Assembly (NCBI GenBank): GCA_003586115.2
Contig: QVOM02000049.1
Span: forward strand, 16,125,470 to 16,189,469
DNA from: Salvator merianae
Lineage: Eukaryota > Chordata > Lepidosauria > Squamata > Teiidae
Direction: 5' to 3'
Length of the DNA stretch: 64,000 nucleotides
Shown in pieces: positions 46,536 through 60,728 of this stretch (within the stretch, counting starts at the first letter, position 1; every line of letters starts with the position of its first letter). Both the position numbers and the translations under genes were made by a program. The notes under the pieces were generated by a model. That model did no database searches, had not been told where the DNA came from, and saw only the letters and a list, made by a program, of their open reading frames with translations.

Positions 46536-47959
46536 TAGCAGTCCCTTTCTGACTCACAAGAGAGGAGACTGGGTATATGTGTGGGATGTTTAGACTGAAA
46601 TTGACAGTATAGGATTATGAGACATTACATCATAGCGTATTTCCTTAAAAAAAAAAAAAATTAAAGTATCAAGATTGCCAGTTAGATGACTCATTCTTAC
46701 CTGAAAAATGACAAAAATCTGATAATTTATCACGTACAAAGCTGCACTGAAACACATGATTCAAATGGATAGGTCAAGAATGCAGGTAGGTGAGAGCTGA
46801 GATTCAAATTCTCAGTCTTCTATGAAACTTGTCTAGCTATCTAGCTGTTTTAAAATTTCCATTACTAAAACCAAGATTTGTATGAGCTTCAATGGGTACA
46901 GATGATGGGGCAAACTCAAGACTGCCTCACACTGCATAACTTCTGTTCAAACCTTGTGAAAGCTGGGCCCCACATTCACATTTTGCTACACACAGACTGG
47001 ATATGTACACAAGTCTTTTAGGACAATGACGTAGTTTGCCAGTTGCTGTTGGCTATAGTTGACCAATATCCCATAATGCCACACTTCCATTTTTGTGACT
47101 GGGCAGGAATAGCAGCAGTTGACTGAAAGTGTGAACTAACACTCACGGTATGAACAGGTATAATTTTTTTTTCAATTGTTCCTTTTAGAAAATGTGCCCC
47201 TTCTGTAGCTGTCCAAAAAAATGGCATTCAAATAGTATGAAAAATAATTCTACCTCATATTTCCACACTTGCTCTTCCTTCGCCTTGAAGACTGGCAACA
47301 CCTTCCTAACAATAAATGCTCACCGCTGATTGGCCACTCGCCTGGCCTGGTTTCCACAGTCCTGACTGGTTGCTCGACAGCAGCATTTGTTCTCATTCTG
47401 GCATTGGCTAAATTTCCCTCCTCTGTGTCCCCACCCAACATGACTGAAGTCTTATTATTCCCAATATAAGGAAACGGTGGCCATCCTAAGGCTTCTGGAT
47501 GCAGTAAGGTGCATGCAGGGGTAAAATGCCTGGCATTCCCAACTGTCCCAGGTGGCATCCCTTTAAGTGTGTCTGATCATATCCTCTGTAAATCAAACAA
47601 GGATATGACTCTGCCATAGATAAAGCAGAAAGCCCAAGTTCTACGCACATGTCAAAGCTATGGATCAACTGAGAATTCTATTCAGATTCAACAGCTGGCA
47701 ATTTAAATGATCACAGGATAAAAAAGACTCATGGCACAAACACTCTAATGGAATATTAAACTAATTAGCCTTATATTGACAAAATGCTTAAAAAATTCTA
47801 CCTTAAATGTTGTTAGGAAATTAAAAGGTGATGAATGAATCACCCCAAAGTTTTCTGACCAACAGAGCAAAATAGGAGTAAGTTAAGAAGCTCTATTTAA
47901 AAAAAAAAAAATTCTTCAAGAAAACTTGTACTGAAAACAGAAAAACAGAGAATTATTTT

Positions 47960-48365
47960 CTCTACCTCACAACACTAGAATCAGAGGGCACTCTGTGAAG
48001 CTGATGGGCAGGAGAGTAAGGACTGACAGGGAAAGTATTTTTTCACCCAGAGGGTCACTGGTCTATGGAAGAGGTGGTGACAGCAACTAGCCTGGATAGG
48101 TTTAAGAAAGGGTTAGACAAATTCATGGAGGACAGATGTATCAATAGCGACTCTAATTGATGTTTAGGTACTACCTCCAGCCTGGAGAGACAGGCAAGGT
48201 GCTTCTAAAGGCTATTTGCAGAGAGTCAAGAGCAGGTGAAGGTTCTGCCTTTATATTCTGCTTGAGGATGTCAAGAAGCAACTGCTGAGACACTGTATGA
48301 GACAGGATGCTGAACTAGATGGGCTGTGGCCTGATCCAGCAGGGCTCCTCTTACATTCTTAGAAA
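47960..48365 (+). mobile_element. CR1-type LINE 3' end
   Basis: The landmarks AAGCTGATGGGCAGGAGAG, GGTTAGACAAATTCATGGAGG and GATGCTGAACTAGATGGGC occur in the same order as in the copy at 2520-2895. Only the untranslated 3' end and the last codons remain. Confidence 0.87.
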
Positions 48366-50447
48366 CTCTAGCAGTTAAACAGAATTGCACAGATTTACTC
48401 TGTCATCAGGTAACAACTGAGTCTGCTAAAAATAAGAATACAGACCTGATTATTATTTATGATTAGCAAGTGGCAACTTTTGTGCATCTTCACTGCATAT
48501 TAATTCTAGAAAAATTATTGAGCACAGTCTGGATCTGTAAAAGCATTAGGCAAAATTCATCTGTTGCCAGATCTCCCAGAACACTCAGTTGCCAAGTCAT
48601 TCCTCCCACTACTAGCCTAGTTTCAATAAATTAATCAGGTGTTCAGCCAGTCATTCACTAAAGAAGAAAAAAGACGTTTATACAATACTCATGTTGGCTG
48701 GTAGCCAGCACAACTGACAAGCAAGAACTATGCCAGTGTTACAGGCACCAACCTGAGGAACAGATGCTGTCGTAGAGTATTAGTTTTGAGAGTATTTAAT
48801 CCAAATTCAATTTATTTTTTGCAAGGGATTTGTTTTGCACTAGAACTTCGCGTTACAAATGGTCAAGGAGAATAGTCCTGTTTTGTAATCAAGCGCAGGC
48901 TGACAGAAAATTATTCTTCCCTTTCACAGGAAACTGGTCAACAAAAATAGAAGCTTGCTGCTCCAACAGGCAGAGTACAAAATGATAGTGACTAAAACTC
49001 ATTCAAAATCACAATATTTCTACTTTATTTTAACCACGGATCAGGCAATTTAAAAGATTTATCACCAGACTACCACCAGATATGGTCATGTAGCAGACAA
49101 ACTTAGGTAGAGGAACTTAGAACTTTTCAAAAATCTCCAGATTTTTGAAAAAAGTCATTTATAATGAGGTGGACAAACCACAGCCCTCCATATGTTACTG
49201 AACTTTAGCCCCCATAAGGTCCAGCCAGTCTGGCCACTGGCATGGGATGATAAGAACTTAAATTCAGGAACATCTGGAGACACACAGTTTAGCAAACCCT
49301 GATCTATTACTTCATTCTAAGGGTACACATTTTGTACTAAAAAGGAGTTACAAAACGTTTTCAAGGCATGGAAAAGAAACAGTCTGTTCAGCTCCAAACA
49401 GTATGCTCCATTCCCTTGAGTGGGGGAGAGAAGGAAGAGGCGTTCTGTGATTTAGAGAAGCTTCTTTCATTGGCATTAGCTGCACAAGTGAAAGCAGCTC
49501 CACCTTGTTATAGCAGACTCGTTAATTGCGACAGGACCTAGCTAGCCTCAGCATACAGAAGGGGAAAGAATCATGGACAAGAGTTTAATGCCAAGGTCAG
49601 ACATTTTCTTGTTGCCCTGAAAAACAATATACTTTGGCATACCCTGGGATACTTGCAACTAAGTCAAAGGGGTGATCGGAAGTCATCCATCTTTCTTACT
49701 TCCTTCCCTTCTTTTCATTCTCTCCTTTTGTTTTTCTTTTAATTTCTGTTTTTTCTGTATTTTAAATGTAATTGGTGATATACTTTGAAAATCTCTGATA
49801 AAATAAAAATATTAAACACTGAACATACTAACTAACGTGAATAACGAAGGCTGGCAAACACAGGGGCCACCAAAAATGGCAAAAAAATTAGGCTTCACCT
49901 CCTGGGGGAAATGGTGACAGGACACAAAGTTGTGTCCCTGCAGTTTGCTGAAGCGAAGCTCTTATGGAGTTGTTGGATTTTTATTTTGCTATATCCATTC
50001 AGATTCTATCTTGCTGGCAGTATGCCTAACAACGGAGAATTTTCAAAAACAATTAATTATAAGAGTCTATTATCTAACAAGCACCAGAGAGATGGATTGA
50101 GGATTCTGCTGATAAATTGGGAAGGGGGGAAGTCTTTGATGTCAGATTAGATACAAAAGTATTCCAGAGTTGGATAAATTGTACAAGGTTTCAGTAATTG
50201 TGAGTGACATATTTCTGAATAACGGAGACCCTGCACAGCATCTGAAGCTGTTATATTTGCTTTTGCCACCATATTGCCCCACTCCAGCAACACAGTTCCC
50301 CTCCTGTTCTTTTCTGACCCTTCCCAGACACTGTCATTCTTCCCTCCTGTCTTTTACGTCCTTTGCCACAGCCTCCACTTCCAACCTCCTATCCATCTCT
50401 CATGCATTGCCACAGCTTTTTAACTTGTTTTTCATTCCTGAAGCCTG

Positions 50448-50766
50448 CGCTCCACTACCCAGTGTGAATACAGAGGCACTCCACCACTTAATATGAATAC
50501 AGAGGTACTCCATCACCCAGAGTGAATACAGAAGCACTCCACCACCCAGTGTGAATACAGAGGCACTCTAACACCTAGTGTGAATACAAAGGCACTCCAC
50601 CACCCAGTGTGAATACAGAGGCACTCCACCACTTAATATGAATACAGAGGCACTCCACCACCCAGTGTGAATACAGAGGCACTCCACCACTTAATATGAA
50701 TACAGAGGCACTCCACCACCCAGTGTGAATACAGAGGCACTCCACCACTCAATGTGAATACAGAGG
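50448..50766. repeat. 29 bp minisatellite, 11 units
   Basis: Eleven tandem 29 bp units with the consensus CACTCCACCACCCAGTGTG plus AATACAGAGG. Variants with TTAATATG in place of CCCAGTGTG alternate with the standard form in the later units, suggesting a 58 bp higher-order unit. The sequence is in the ATXN1 5'UTR intron. Frames translated from it are artefacts. Confidence 0.96.
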
Positions 50767-53375
50767 CACTATTCCCATGGAGGCCAGACTGCTTACCTAA
50801 GGTCTTTCCCTGATCCCATTGGATTCCCATTGGATTCTCAGAGTTCATAAACACATTTAGAGGAATATAACTCTCACAGAAGGACTAGTCTACACTTGTT
50901 ATTTATTTAGCTGAACTCCAACAGAAGCTTTAAAAAAAAAACCTGAAGTCTAATCAATAATCAAAGTACTGTATATAAGGCTGTATTACACCCATGAATC
51001 TGAAAGTCCTCTCATTAATCTTTCCTGTAAATTCCATGTAAATTTGAATTCTGACCTATTTTTGTCTTGGTGTTCTAAAAATGCTGGCTGTTATACAATT
51101 CTTTTGCTAGTTGTTCAGCTTCCATATCATTCCTGCCAATGCCTCCACTCTCACACCAGACAGAGAAATGCAGGATCAGAATGTTTCCAGAAGCGACATA
51201 TTTCCATGATGTGGGAATAAGATTAACATTTGCTTTTGCAAATATGGTGTAACGTCCTCTTTTTTATCTTGAGTTTCAGAAGTGGTACCCTCAGTTTTCT
51301 GTATTTTATTAAAAAAATGACACAATATGTCTATACGGCTATCTCCTCAGGGGGATTCCTATATTCAACTCAGTTTTGTATGGCAATTCAGAACAATGCA
51401 GTATTCTGGAAAAAAAAAATCACTGTTCTTGAGGCAATCGTTGCCAGGAAATTATATCCAAACTAGGACATGTAACTCCATCTACTTTAAAAGTTTATCT
51501 TTTGAAAAATCTAACTATAATTCTACATAAAAATAGAGTAGGCATAAATCTGAGAGCTGTGTGTACATACACAGAAAATACCAAGGAATATCGTGAGTGT
51601 TCAGCATTATTTTTCTCTAGCGCATTCTCTGGCGTAGTTTAGAAAAGAACAATCTACTCTTAGCTTCTTTCCTGGAGCCTTAATCTGTCAGTCTGTTGCT
51701 TTACTTGATTGGGACTTGTAGAGGGGAAACCTATTATGGAATATATGCTTTCTGCATTGTTGGTGGGTTGCTGGACCACGATAAAAACATCAGCATGTAA
51801 AGACAAAGGCCGCTAATAGAGCAAATAATAAGCAAACTTATTATTGCTGAATAAGTTCAACCTTCTTCTACATGCTCAGGCAGAAGGACTCAATCTGCAA
51901 GGTGGTGAGATGTGCAAAGCATTACTGAGTAGCCCATAACTGTTGCAAGGTTTTCACACATTTGTTAGACAAGAAGGGATTAAAATGGCAAATAATTTCA
52001 AACCCAGTGAAGGTTCCTTCATACTCCAGCTGTAACTGCCTAATTAAAAAAATACTATTCAAGAGCTGTCATTTAATACCAAAGGGTTAATCTTTTGTTG
52101 GGCCAGTACAATCAATTGTAGATTTTAAAAATATATTTTGGAGTATTATCATTCAACAAGGCACGATTTTAAATTCCTTGCGTGTCTCCTCGCATCCCTC
52201 TGTACATTCAGACATGCATGCGCACGCACTATGGCAGGGGGCTCCAGTGGTGGCAGGGAACACTGGAAGGTTTAATCTGTAGGGATGCAATCTGAGACTA
52301 CGCGATATGGGTGTCAGGCTGCCAACTTCCCCGGCTAAGAATGTGGCTAGTTCAGTAGATTTTTAAAAAGCTCGGCCTGAATGTGCTGTAAGTAGTACAA
52401 CCTCGCCATTTGTAGAGGACATACTTACAAAACGAAAGTGGCAGTTCTCTTACACTCCTGCCCACCTCTTTCAGTGTTTGGAAACCATAATGCATGAAGT
52501 CACTGATTAGAAAAAAGAATAAGGCCTTTGAGATGTACTGTACATATTTTTAGGAGACCACATCATCTCCTGCCAGAGTTAATTTGATAAAATACTGAGC
52601 TCTCTCAGCATGCCACGAGAGACAGAAGACTGATGTATTAGCAAAGAGCAAGTCCCAAGCTATAATGAATGCTTTACATTAGTATAAAAGCAAGCTGATC
52701 TAACTGTTTCCTGGGAAACAGCCTTCTTGATATATAATGGTAAACCTTCTGGGAACAGAACTGTAGGTTTTCTTCTAGCAAAAGCTTCCAACATTACTTA
52801 TTCAGCACTGCTTCATGCAATACCAATATTCTAGTTGAAACTGTATAGCTAATGAAAAGAAAAGATTATTGAGTGCCCTCATAATTCCTTAACTCAAGTC
52901 AAAGCAGTGCACATACTAATAGCATTTGTCTTTGAGGTTGTACAGCTTTGCCAAAGCTATAAATATCCAAATCATAGTTTGAAACATTCAGGAATAATAA
53001 AAAAGAGGATTCATTGGGCATCAGTAGACACCAAAGGCTGTCTAGATGAACGCCATAAAAACACACAGCATCATAAATGTATGATAAACAGAAGTACTTC
53101 AAGAGCAGACAAAAGTACAGATAAAGCATAGTCAATACTCACAATGGTTCTCCATTGTAAAACCTTTTGTTTCACATATGCATATACCTATGTATGTATA
53201 TATGTAGCAGAGAGGAACCTCATCATGTCCTAAACCCCACGCACAGACAAACTTATGGCTGTCCCATCAGTGTGGCCTCTGACTGCACTCAGCACAAGCA
53301 CTTAGCTTTTCAGAGGTATGGCAGAGGTAGATACTTGCTCTAGTAGCTACTGCTTTACTCTGCACCATTCTAGGG

Positions 53376-53723
53376 CAGTGGTTCCCAACCTTTTTTTGGC
53401 CATGCCCCACCTATGCGTCTCTAAAATCCTGATGTCCCCTCCTCCGTGACATATAATTCTTATTATTCAAAAAATGAATTCCTATTCACGTGGAGGAAGC
53501 CTAAAAGGCTGACTGCCATGTACATTCTGATTTTAATTTTAAAAATGTGTATGTCAAAATATATATTTATATACTGTATATGAGGCCCCTAGAACCATAA
53601 GAAATGCAAAAAATTCACTGTTAATAACTCATTCTCGAATTGCCCCCCTTAAAAATCAAATTGGCCCCCTTAAAAATCAAACTGCTCCCCTGTGAGGAGT
53701 GAGCCCCACGTTGAGAACCATGG
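53376..53723. mobile_element. Non-autonomous hAT element with 8 bp target duplication
   Basis: The element starts CAGTGGTTCCCAACC and ends GTTGAGAACCATGG, a decayed inverted repeat typical of hAT (Charlie-like) elements. TTCTAGGG (53368-53375) and ATCTAGGG (53724-53731) flank it, differing by one base. Its 348 bp lack a transposase. The interior contains a direct repeat of CCCCCTTAAAAATCAAA. Confidence 0.82.
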
Positions 53724-56700
53724 ATCTAGGGCATACAAACATACAGACCACTTAATTTGCAAGATATGAACCACTTGCTGCAGTAAAAAGCTAGAGGAAT
53801 TCTTTGCAAACAAGTTCCTGAAAACCAAATTTTATTTCATTCGATCAATATGACACTTAATTTGGAGTTAATCTTTGATTGACTGTAACCAATTAGCAAT
53901 GCTGGGTTGAAACTCCAGGATCAACAACTGTATGTTTATATCCCATTGCTAAGATACATTTTATCATATCATGTGGTCTATTATTGTGAGACCAACAGAT
54001 AAATCAGACCTGATCAGTATAAAAACATTTACATTTTTAGTCCACTCAGAGCTACTTGAATTCATAATTCAATTTCACAGGAAGCCTTTCCTCTTTTGCC
54101 TTGCCTGATATTTGTACAATTATGTTGGAGAGTATCACCTTATTCCTTGCAGATTACTTTAGGTTTCCTTCATCTTTTTGTTGTAAGCAGTGTTCTCTCC
54201 TTTTTAGCTATGCAGTACAGTAAGCAATAAAAGATTGGAGAGACTTCATAAAATCTAAAGCCACTTAAATTGCAATAGCCTTATGATGATGAAACTCCAC
54301 ACTGATTAAAATTCAGACAGGATGTATGCTACTGGGGGATAGAGAAATTAATTTATTTCCTCCTCTTTATATGTCTTTTTACTCTATTAATAAGCTGAAA
54401 ACTGCCTTACAATAATCTATAAAGGAAATAATCTTTTAAACAAGCCGAAACAGCAGTTCAGATTGATTCGTTGATGGCGAAGGAGAGACAGGCTGGCAAC
54501 TTCCATTTTTAGGCATTTTACCCAAAAGTAAAATGATTGAATATTGAAAATATTGAAGGCCTTCAAAAACAACAGACCAATCAGGCAGGCCAGGGGTAGA
54601 GCACTTTGGTTTTCACAGATTCTTCTGTTCCAATCCTCAAATCTTTCCTGTTTATTGATAGAAATTTCACAACTCTGACAGATCCTTTTCAGCGTGTAAG
54701 ACTGAGGGAAAAGGATGATACGTAATAACTGCTTTAAGCTTCAACCAGGAAGTCCATGCCAGTGCTTACCTATCGCAAGCTGCAACAACTTCAGTTTTAA
54801 AAGAATTAACTTCTTGGATCAGTGGTTACTAAAAGGACCACATATATTTATCCAGGACTCTCACATGACTATCTGAAGGCGTTCAAAGGAATCCACCTCA
54901 CTAACTGAGGCAAGTTCTATACAGAAGATGAGATGGTGATTAAAAGCAGCAAAGGTTAACCAGATCTAACAACAAACAAGCAAACCAACCTGCCATACAA
55001 TATTGCCCCTCCATAACTTTATGCATTTTCATATTTGATTCATGCAGAGAAGTTGCAACCAGGTTAAAAACAAAATGAGTTCCATTTCTGATGTTGTAAC
55101 AAGAGCAATAAGTAGTAAACTGTTCAGAATATATCAGAAGTATTCTTCTTCAGAAATGCTATATATGTAGCTACATGGCAAATGCAGCAATTCACCACAG
55201 TAAGGCCCATATTTCAGTTAAATGAAGACTTCCCATACACACAATAAAACCCCAATAAGACTTTAAAAAAGTATGATTCACATTCATGAATTTATGCAGG
55301 TTAAAACAGAACCTAGAGTGGGTTTTTTTTAAAAAAAAACTTGGACTGCTTCCACATACTGGCCGAATACCACACTTACAAGCGATATTCTGGAGAAAAG
55401 CTCCTCCAGAATAATCACCGGTTGAACAGATAGCATGAGGCTGGGGCAGTCTGTATGCGATATGGTGTGCACATCCAGGGATTTTGACAGCATGAAATAC
55501 CCAGAAGTGCACAATTGCCAACACTGCACATGCATGGTTGTCATTTCAGCCCCCACACATGCATAATGGCCACAGCAAAGATGGCAGCTCCGTCCACAAG
55601 GTAAGTAATAGCACTATTTTGGGAAAAACCATGGATAGAGTCAGTTTTTTTCAAAATAGGCTAAAGTGGGGATACAGTGGGGTTGCCACAGTTATATCCT
55701 CTGTCTAGATGGAGCAATAGTCTTTGCTTAGTCTGGAAAACATCATGTCACATCAATAAAGGTCTGGGACCTGTTGGTGAAGGCCAGGATATAAATTCTT
55801 ACATAGATAAACAAACAAATAAACATAAAGACATTACAAATAATTATCAGCCGTTTTGTTATCCTTACATGACTTTGACGGGTGGATTACTCTTGGGGAA
55901 TAATCCACACTTCTCCTTCCCTATAAATAAAGTGTAAATGTGAACAGTGTGTGTGTGAATATGTGTGAGAGAGCATTTGTTTGCAAGAAGCATAAATTAT
56001 GGAGGTTTTCAACAACAGCCCTTGCAGTTATAATAAAGGAAAAGAAAAACAAAGATATTTCAAAGAACAAAAATGTTAGTATAAGGCTGAGAAAATGCTG
56101 AGACACAACAGCAGCAGCTCTTCAGGCATGAATAATGTACAGTAAAATTTTGAGAATAGAGAAATTCTCAGGAGATTATCAATGATCAGGTAGGAATCAG
56201 GGATCCTCAGGAATATTAAGTGGAAACCACACACACCATAACCACCACCAATATTTCTAATAAAACCCAAAGCAATTTATAAGGGCCTATATAATAAGAA
56301 TATTGACTTTGCAAAATACACACACATGCCCACATCAAAGATGATTAAAGTATTAAATATGTACCTTGTTGCATCAAAGCTTTCATTCAGTGTCAGACGC
56401 CAGTCCAACATTTTATGCAAACATGCATATATAGACTGCTTCCATTTAGAAGCCTTCCCGTTCACATCAAGAGTAGATTTGTGCAGGCCAGTTTCTCTGA
56501 ATAAAAAAGATGTGCTGGTGCTTTCATCTTTGGAGAAGGGGAAGAATTGTGAATTCGAGTAAAAAAAAGTTCCACACACATCTAAACTTGGGTGAATGTA
56601 TTTTTTAGAAAAATGATTCTTGTTCATTTTAAAGGAATATGTTATTTTAAGAAGCAAATCTGTAACTAAAATGATGAAAAAAAAACCCAAAGAAAAAGCT

Positions 56701-57438
56701 CTGTCTTCAGATTAGTGTATTTGCGTGGGGCATGATTAAGAGGGACCAAAATGATAAAAAGGGAAAGAAAAAAGCAACTCTTTTGTTGCTCCTTTAAAGT
56801 AGTTGGTGGAGCTCTCTTTTAAAAGAGATACTTCAGATTACTCTGCCACCTAATGGAGTTTACAGAGGCCAATCTGTGTGCAGAGAATCACGATAGCTTT
56901 CCTTGCGAACGAAGAATCAATGTTCTTCTGGTGAGCACATGGACATATCCGCATAGGTTCTTTTCTTTTTAAGCAAGATGCAGAATTAGTCTGCCATTAT
57001 CTTCTTCTGGGGAGATGATGGGGACCATCATCCTTTTCGGCAGCTGTACTTGTATGGGTTTTATTCCTAATTGGCAGTCATTTAGCCATAGGACATGCAT
57101 TCAGGCCCGAATCTGGATGGGAAAACCCCAGATTCAATCCCACTCCATCTCTGAAATGAACTGCATGGCTCCAGGAAATCTCCATGACTTTCATTTAATC
57201 TTCTTGCAAAAAAGCTGTAATCAGGGTTAAACTCCCAAATACAGTGTAAGATAGTTTGGTGAATGTCCAGTGGAGAAGTATAGGATGTAAGTCTCTACAG
57301 ACACTAGTCTCAGTACTTGGCTGCCTTTATTTATGCCTTTAACATTTACAGGTGGACAATATTTCTGTTAAAACTGCGGTCAAAAGCTGTTTGCTGTTCA
57401 AACAAAAGCTGTTAAGAAAGTAAAATCTATTAATACAG

Positions 57439-57630
57439 CAGTGGTGGCTTGTAACTTTAAGTACGGATGTTTATAGGTATGGGCCGGGTGATTGCTAGTT
57501 GTGGGGCGTGCAATTTTCTTCGGCGCACCGATGCAAGACCCACCCAGGGGGCAGTTGTGTGTTTTCATGGCCAGCAATTGCCCAGCCCACATCTGTGAAC
57601 ACCGGCGCTTAAAGCTATGAGCTGCCACTA
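57439..57630. mobile_element. Old member of the 10518-10700 hAT MITE family
   Basis: The ends CAGTGGTGGCTTGTAACTTTAAG and CTTAAAGCTATGAGCTGCCACTA correspond to CAGCGGCGGCCCGTGCCTTTAAG and its inverse in the young element, mostly with transitions at C and G. Its length of 192 bp is similar. The target duplication is no longer clear. Confidence 0.72.
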
Positions 57631-58684
57631 TAGTAGTCACTCCTCTTATAGCATGGTTTTGTACAGCTCCATTTTGCTCTTACAAAGTCAGTCAAATATT
57701 ATTTACTAGATGTTGATGAGATTTCAAATATAACAGATTTCAAGTAATAACAGATTAGGGATGGAAGGGCAAAAAGTAGATGGAGATTTGAGAAGAAAAT
57801 GGAAAGGATAGTGGAATATTTGGTGAAAGGAGGAGGGAATGACCAGGAAAGAAATTAAATATTAGTAACCTTCCATATGTGATAGTTAAGTTAGGGGGGT
57901 GGGTTCACCAAGGGAGGAGTTATGAATATAGAAATGTATAACTAGTATAAATTGATGAAGGTATTGATTTGGGGGATTTTTCAATGTTTTGATTTGTAAT
58001 TTGTTTTGATTTTGTAAAAGTAATAGTAAAAAACCACAGTCAGTCAAATGTGTTTACTGTATATTACTTTTGTATTTAGTGTAATGTACTTAGTGTATTT
58101 ATTACTCTTGTGTTTAGCATAATGATGGAAACATGTGACATAGGTTGGCTTCTTTGGAGTCACTGCCTTATATCAGTCACCTGGGTCTCTTACACAGCAT
58201 CACTGACTTACACTGGTACACTGGGCACTTGCAATTCCCTTAATCCTGACTTTCCTTTCAAAGGTCATAGAAAGGTCACAGCTGCTAAAACCTGTTTTAC
58301 TACACATCTCTATAGTACGAGATCTTCCATCTCAAAATCATTTTTAGAATCATCACCCAGAAGATCTGCATGAGCTGTCTCCCTAGGAGCTTCGAAGAAA
58401 GCCAGCCCGCTGCATTCCATCAAGATCTCAACATGTGGATCAGAGAACGAATCAAAGTAAGGTAAGTTCCTAGTTTTAATATCTGAAAAGGCCCCAAGAC
58501 TTAAACCTCATAAAGGCAGAGGGGCACTACCTTCCACAAATCAGTGATGTTTTGATACAGGTGGTCCCAGGTCAAGATAAGAAGCCTCTGCTTCATCCCA
58601 GTTCCAATACAATTCTGCCCATGTTTCCAATCTGGTGGCCAGGGATTGGGTTTCAAAGTCAGCTCCCCTGTTTGGCTCAGGACT

Positions 58685-59055
58685 TCAAAATAGAGATGTG
58701 TAAAGTTTGGTTCGTAACCCAGTATTAGATCGAACAGCTTATGTTCAAATCTGTTCACATCGAACCAAACCTGTGGTTATTTAAATATCTAAAAATTCAA
58801 TCAAACCGAACCAGTCCCCCATTCGCAAACACAAACAATTTAATTGAATAGTTTGTGCTCACTGTGTTTTTGCCCTGGAAAAGGGCTTTTTTCAATGGAA
58901 AAATTGATACACATTTGTTTTTGAACAAATTTGAAAGAACAACCACTTGTTTGATTAAACACTTCACCATCAAGCTGAACAAATGTGTATTCGATTGGAT
59001 TTCAAATCAAACACGTGAGTTTTGTTTGTGCATATCAAACCTTTGTTGTCCAGGG
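58685..59055. mobile_element. Non-autonomous MITE, same family as 21222-21590
   Basis: It starts near AGAGATGTGTAAAGTTTGG and ends near TTGTGCATATCAAACC, with internal A/T-rich inverted repeats (GAACAAATTTG, TTGATTAAACACTTC). It shares inverted blocks with the copy at 21222-21590. Confidence 0.5.
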
Positions 59056-60449
59056 GAATGACACTGGAAATAAAAATAAGATAAGAAAAGGTTCTAAGGC
59101 ACTAACTTCCATGCTTTCTTAATTCATTTGGTCCTTGGTTTTCAATACTGAACTGCTGGCAATTAAAGTGCACAGCTGATGTGAAGAGAAGTAAGGTAAG
59201 TAAAATAATAAATGGCATTTCTCATACTTTGTGATTAAAAACAAAATAAAAACCATGCTATAACAAATTTTTAAGAAACAGGAGGGAACCACAGAGGAAT
59301 TCACTAACCTGAAGAAAAAGTAATATACCGTGATGATACTAGTTGTTACAAAATCCCAAGCTCTGCTCATCTAAATCATTAACTTACTACCACCATTCCA
59401 CCCAAGTTCAGAAATAATTTCCCTCTTCTCTTGACACAATTAACAGAACCATTCTGTAGCAAACAATTTACAATTCTCTGCAAATCTGACAGCATGCTTC
59501 ACAAGCTTATTCACAGCTTTATAATGATTGGTTACATAAGGACTTTGACAGGGTAGAAGATGTTAAGTGTATAATAATAAAAAATACATATCACTGCTAA
59601 CAAGCCAGCAATAAAAAAAAAAAAAAAAAGAACTTGTGAAATACAGGAACAGGGACTGAATAATCAGCAGAACAACTGGCAAATGAGTATGTTCCTTGAA
59701 AATATGGAACTATAGATTTACCCTTTAAACGCAAAACCAGCTTACACACAGAGACATTGAAAGAACGACGGCTAGTTGCTACCCTTTTGCTGTCACAGCC
59801 AGTGTTTCAGCTACCAAGTTCTGATCAGACGAAATTCCTTACCCTGAGTCTGTTGTGTCACAGGCTTCTCTTTTTCCCTTTTTTTAATTTGAAGTCTAGC
59901 TTTCTTTATGTTAACTCTATTTGGGTAGCAATAAGATTTCTTACCTTGGAAAGAATCTACTCATTTTTATACAAGGGGGTTCCTAGTAATGGGCAGATTG
60001 AAATAATTACTCCAGAGCGGCTACCAGAGGAAGCGAGCAAGAAAGCTATGGTTAATTTTTATTTCTGGCCTCCCTGACCACTCCTTGCCCTGAAAGCATG
60101 GGCTGCATGGATGCATCACATAATTTTGTTCTGTATTCTCAAAATGCCAGGAAGTCTAGCAGCACCTTAGAAATGAATAGAGATAAAGAAGTTGGTAGCG
60201 TCAGTTTTCATGAACTTAGCTTACTGATCCAGACTAACACGACTCCATCTTTGATTTCTTCAAGTATGCTGGGAGACACGGTTCTGTTAAGAGTTTTGAA
60301 GTAATCAATATTCAACAGTCAGCCAAGCATGCTCTTATATGTAGAATGGGAGGGTACTATCTTGCTCTTATGTCAACAGCAAAACATCTTGGTTCAACCA
60401 TATTGGATCCTGTTTACTGCTCCCGGAATGTATTTGGAAAGCTTTTTGA

Positions 60450-60728
60450 TAGCCACATGGTCATAGGAGACTATGCTTTCCTGGACTAAACTAAATGTTA
60501 CAAGCAGTTATGTGTACGAAAATCATGTGTCCATGCTTGTCCTACTTACTGCTTGCCCTTGTCTGGGTATTATCTTCTTAACTATTGCCTTGCTTTGATT
60601 TTATTTTACCCTGTTTTACTGTATTTTTGTGTATCATCAATTCAAGTTTTAATGGTTTTAATTTGTACATTGCCCTGAGACCGCTGTGAAGGGTGGAATA
60701 ATTTTCTTTTTAAATAGAATAAATAAAA
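60450..60728 (+). mobile_element. L2-type LINE 3' tail
   Basis: TACATTGCCCTGAGACCGCTGTGAAGGG followed by AATAGAATAAATAAAAG is the usual non-coding end of L2-type elements in the + direction. No coding part remains. Confidence 0.6.

Noticed and set aside
50448..50766. CRISPR-like array
   Set aside because: The 29 bp units are contiguous without unique spacers and the genome is vertebrate. It is a minisatellite.
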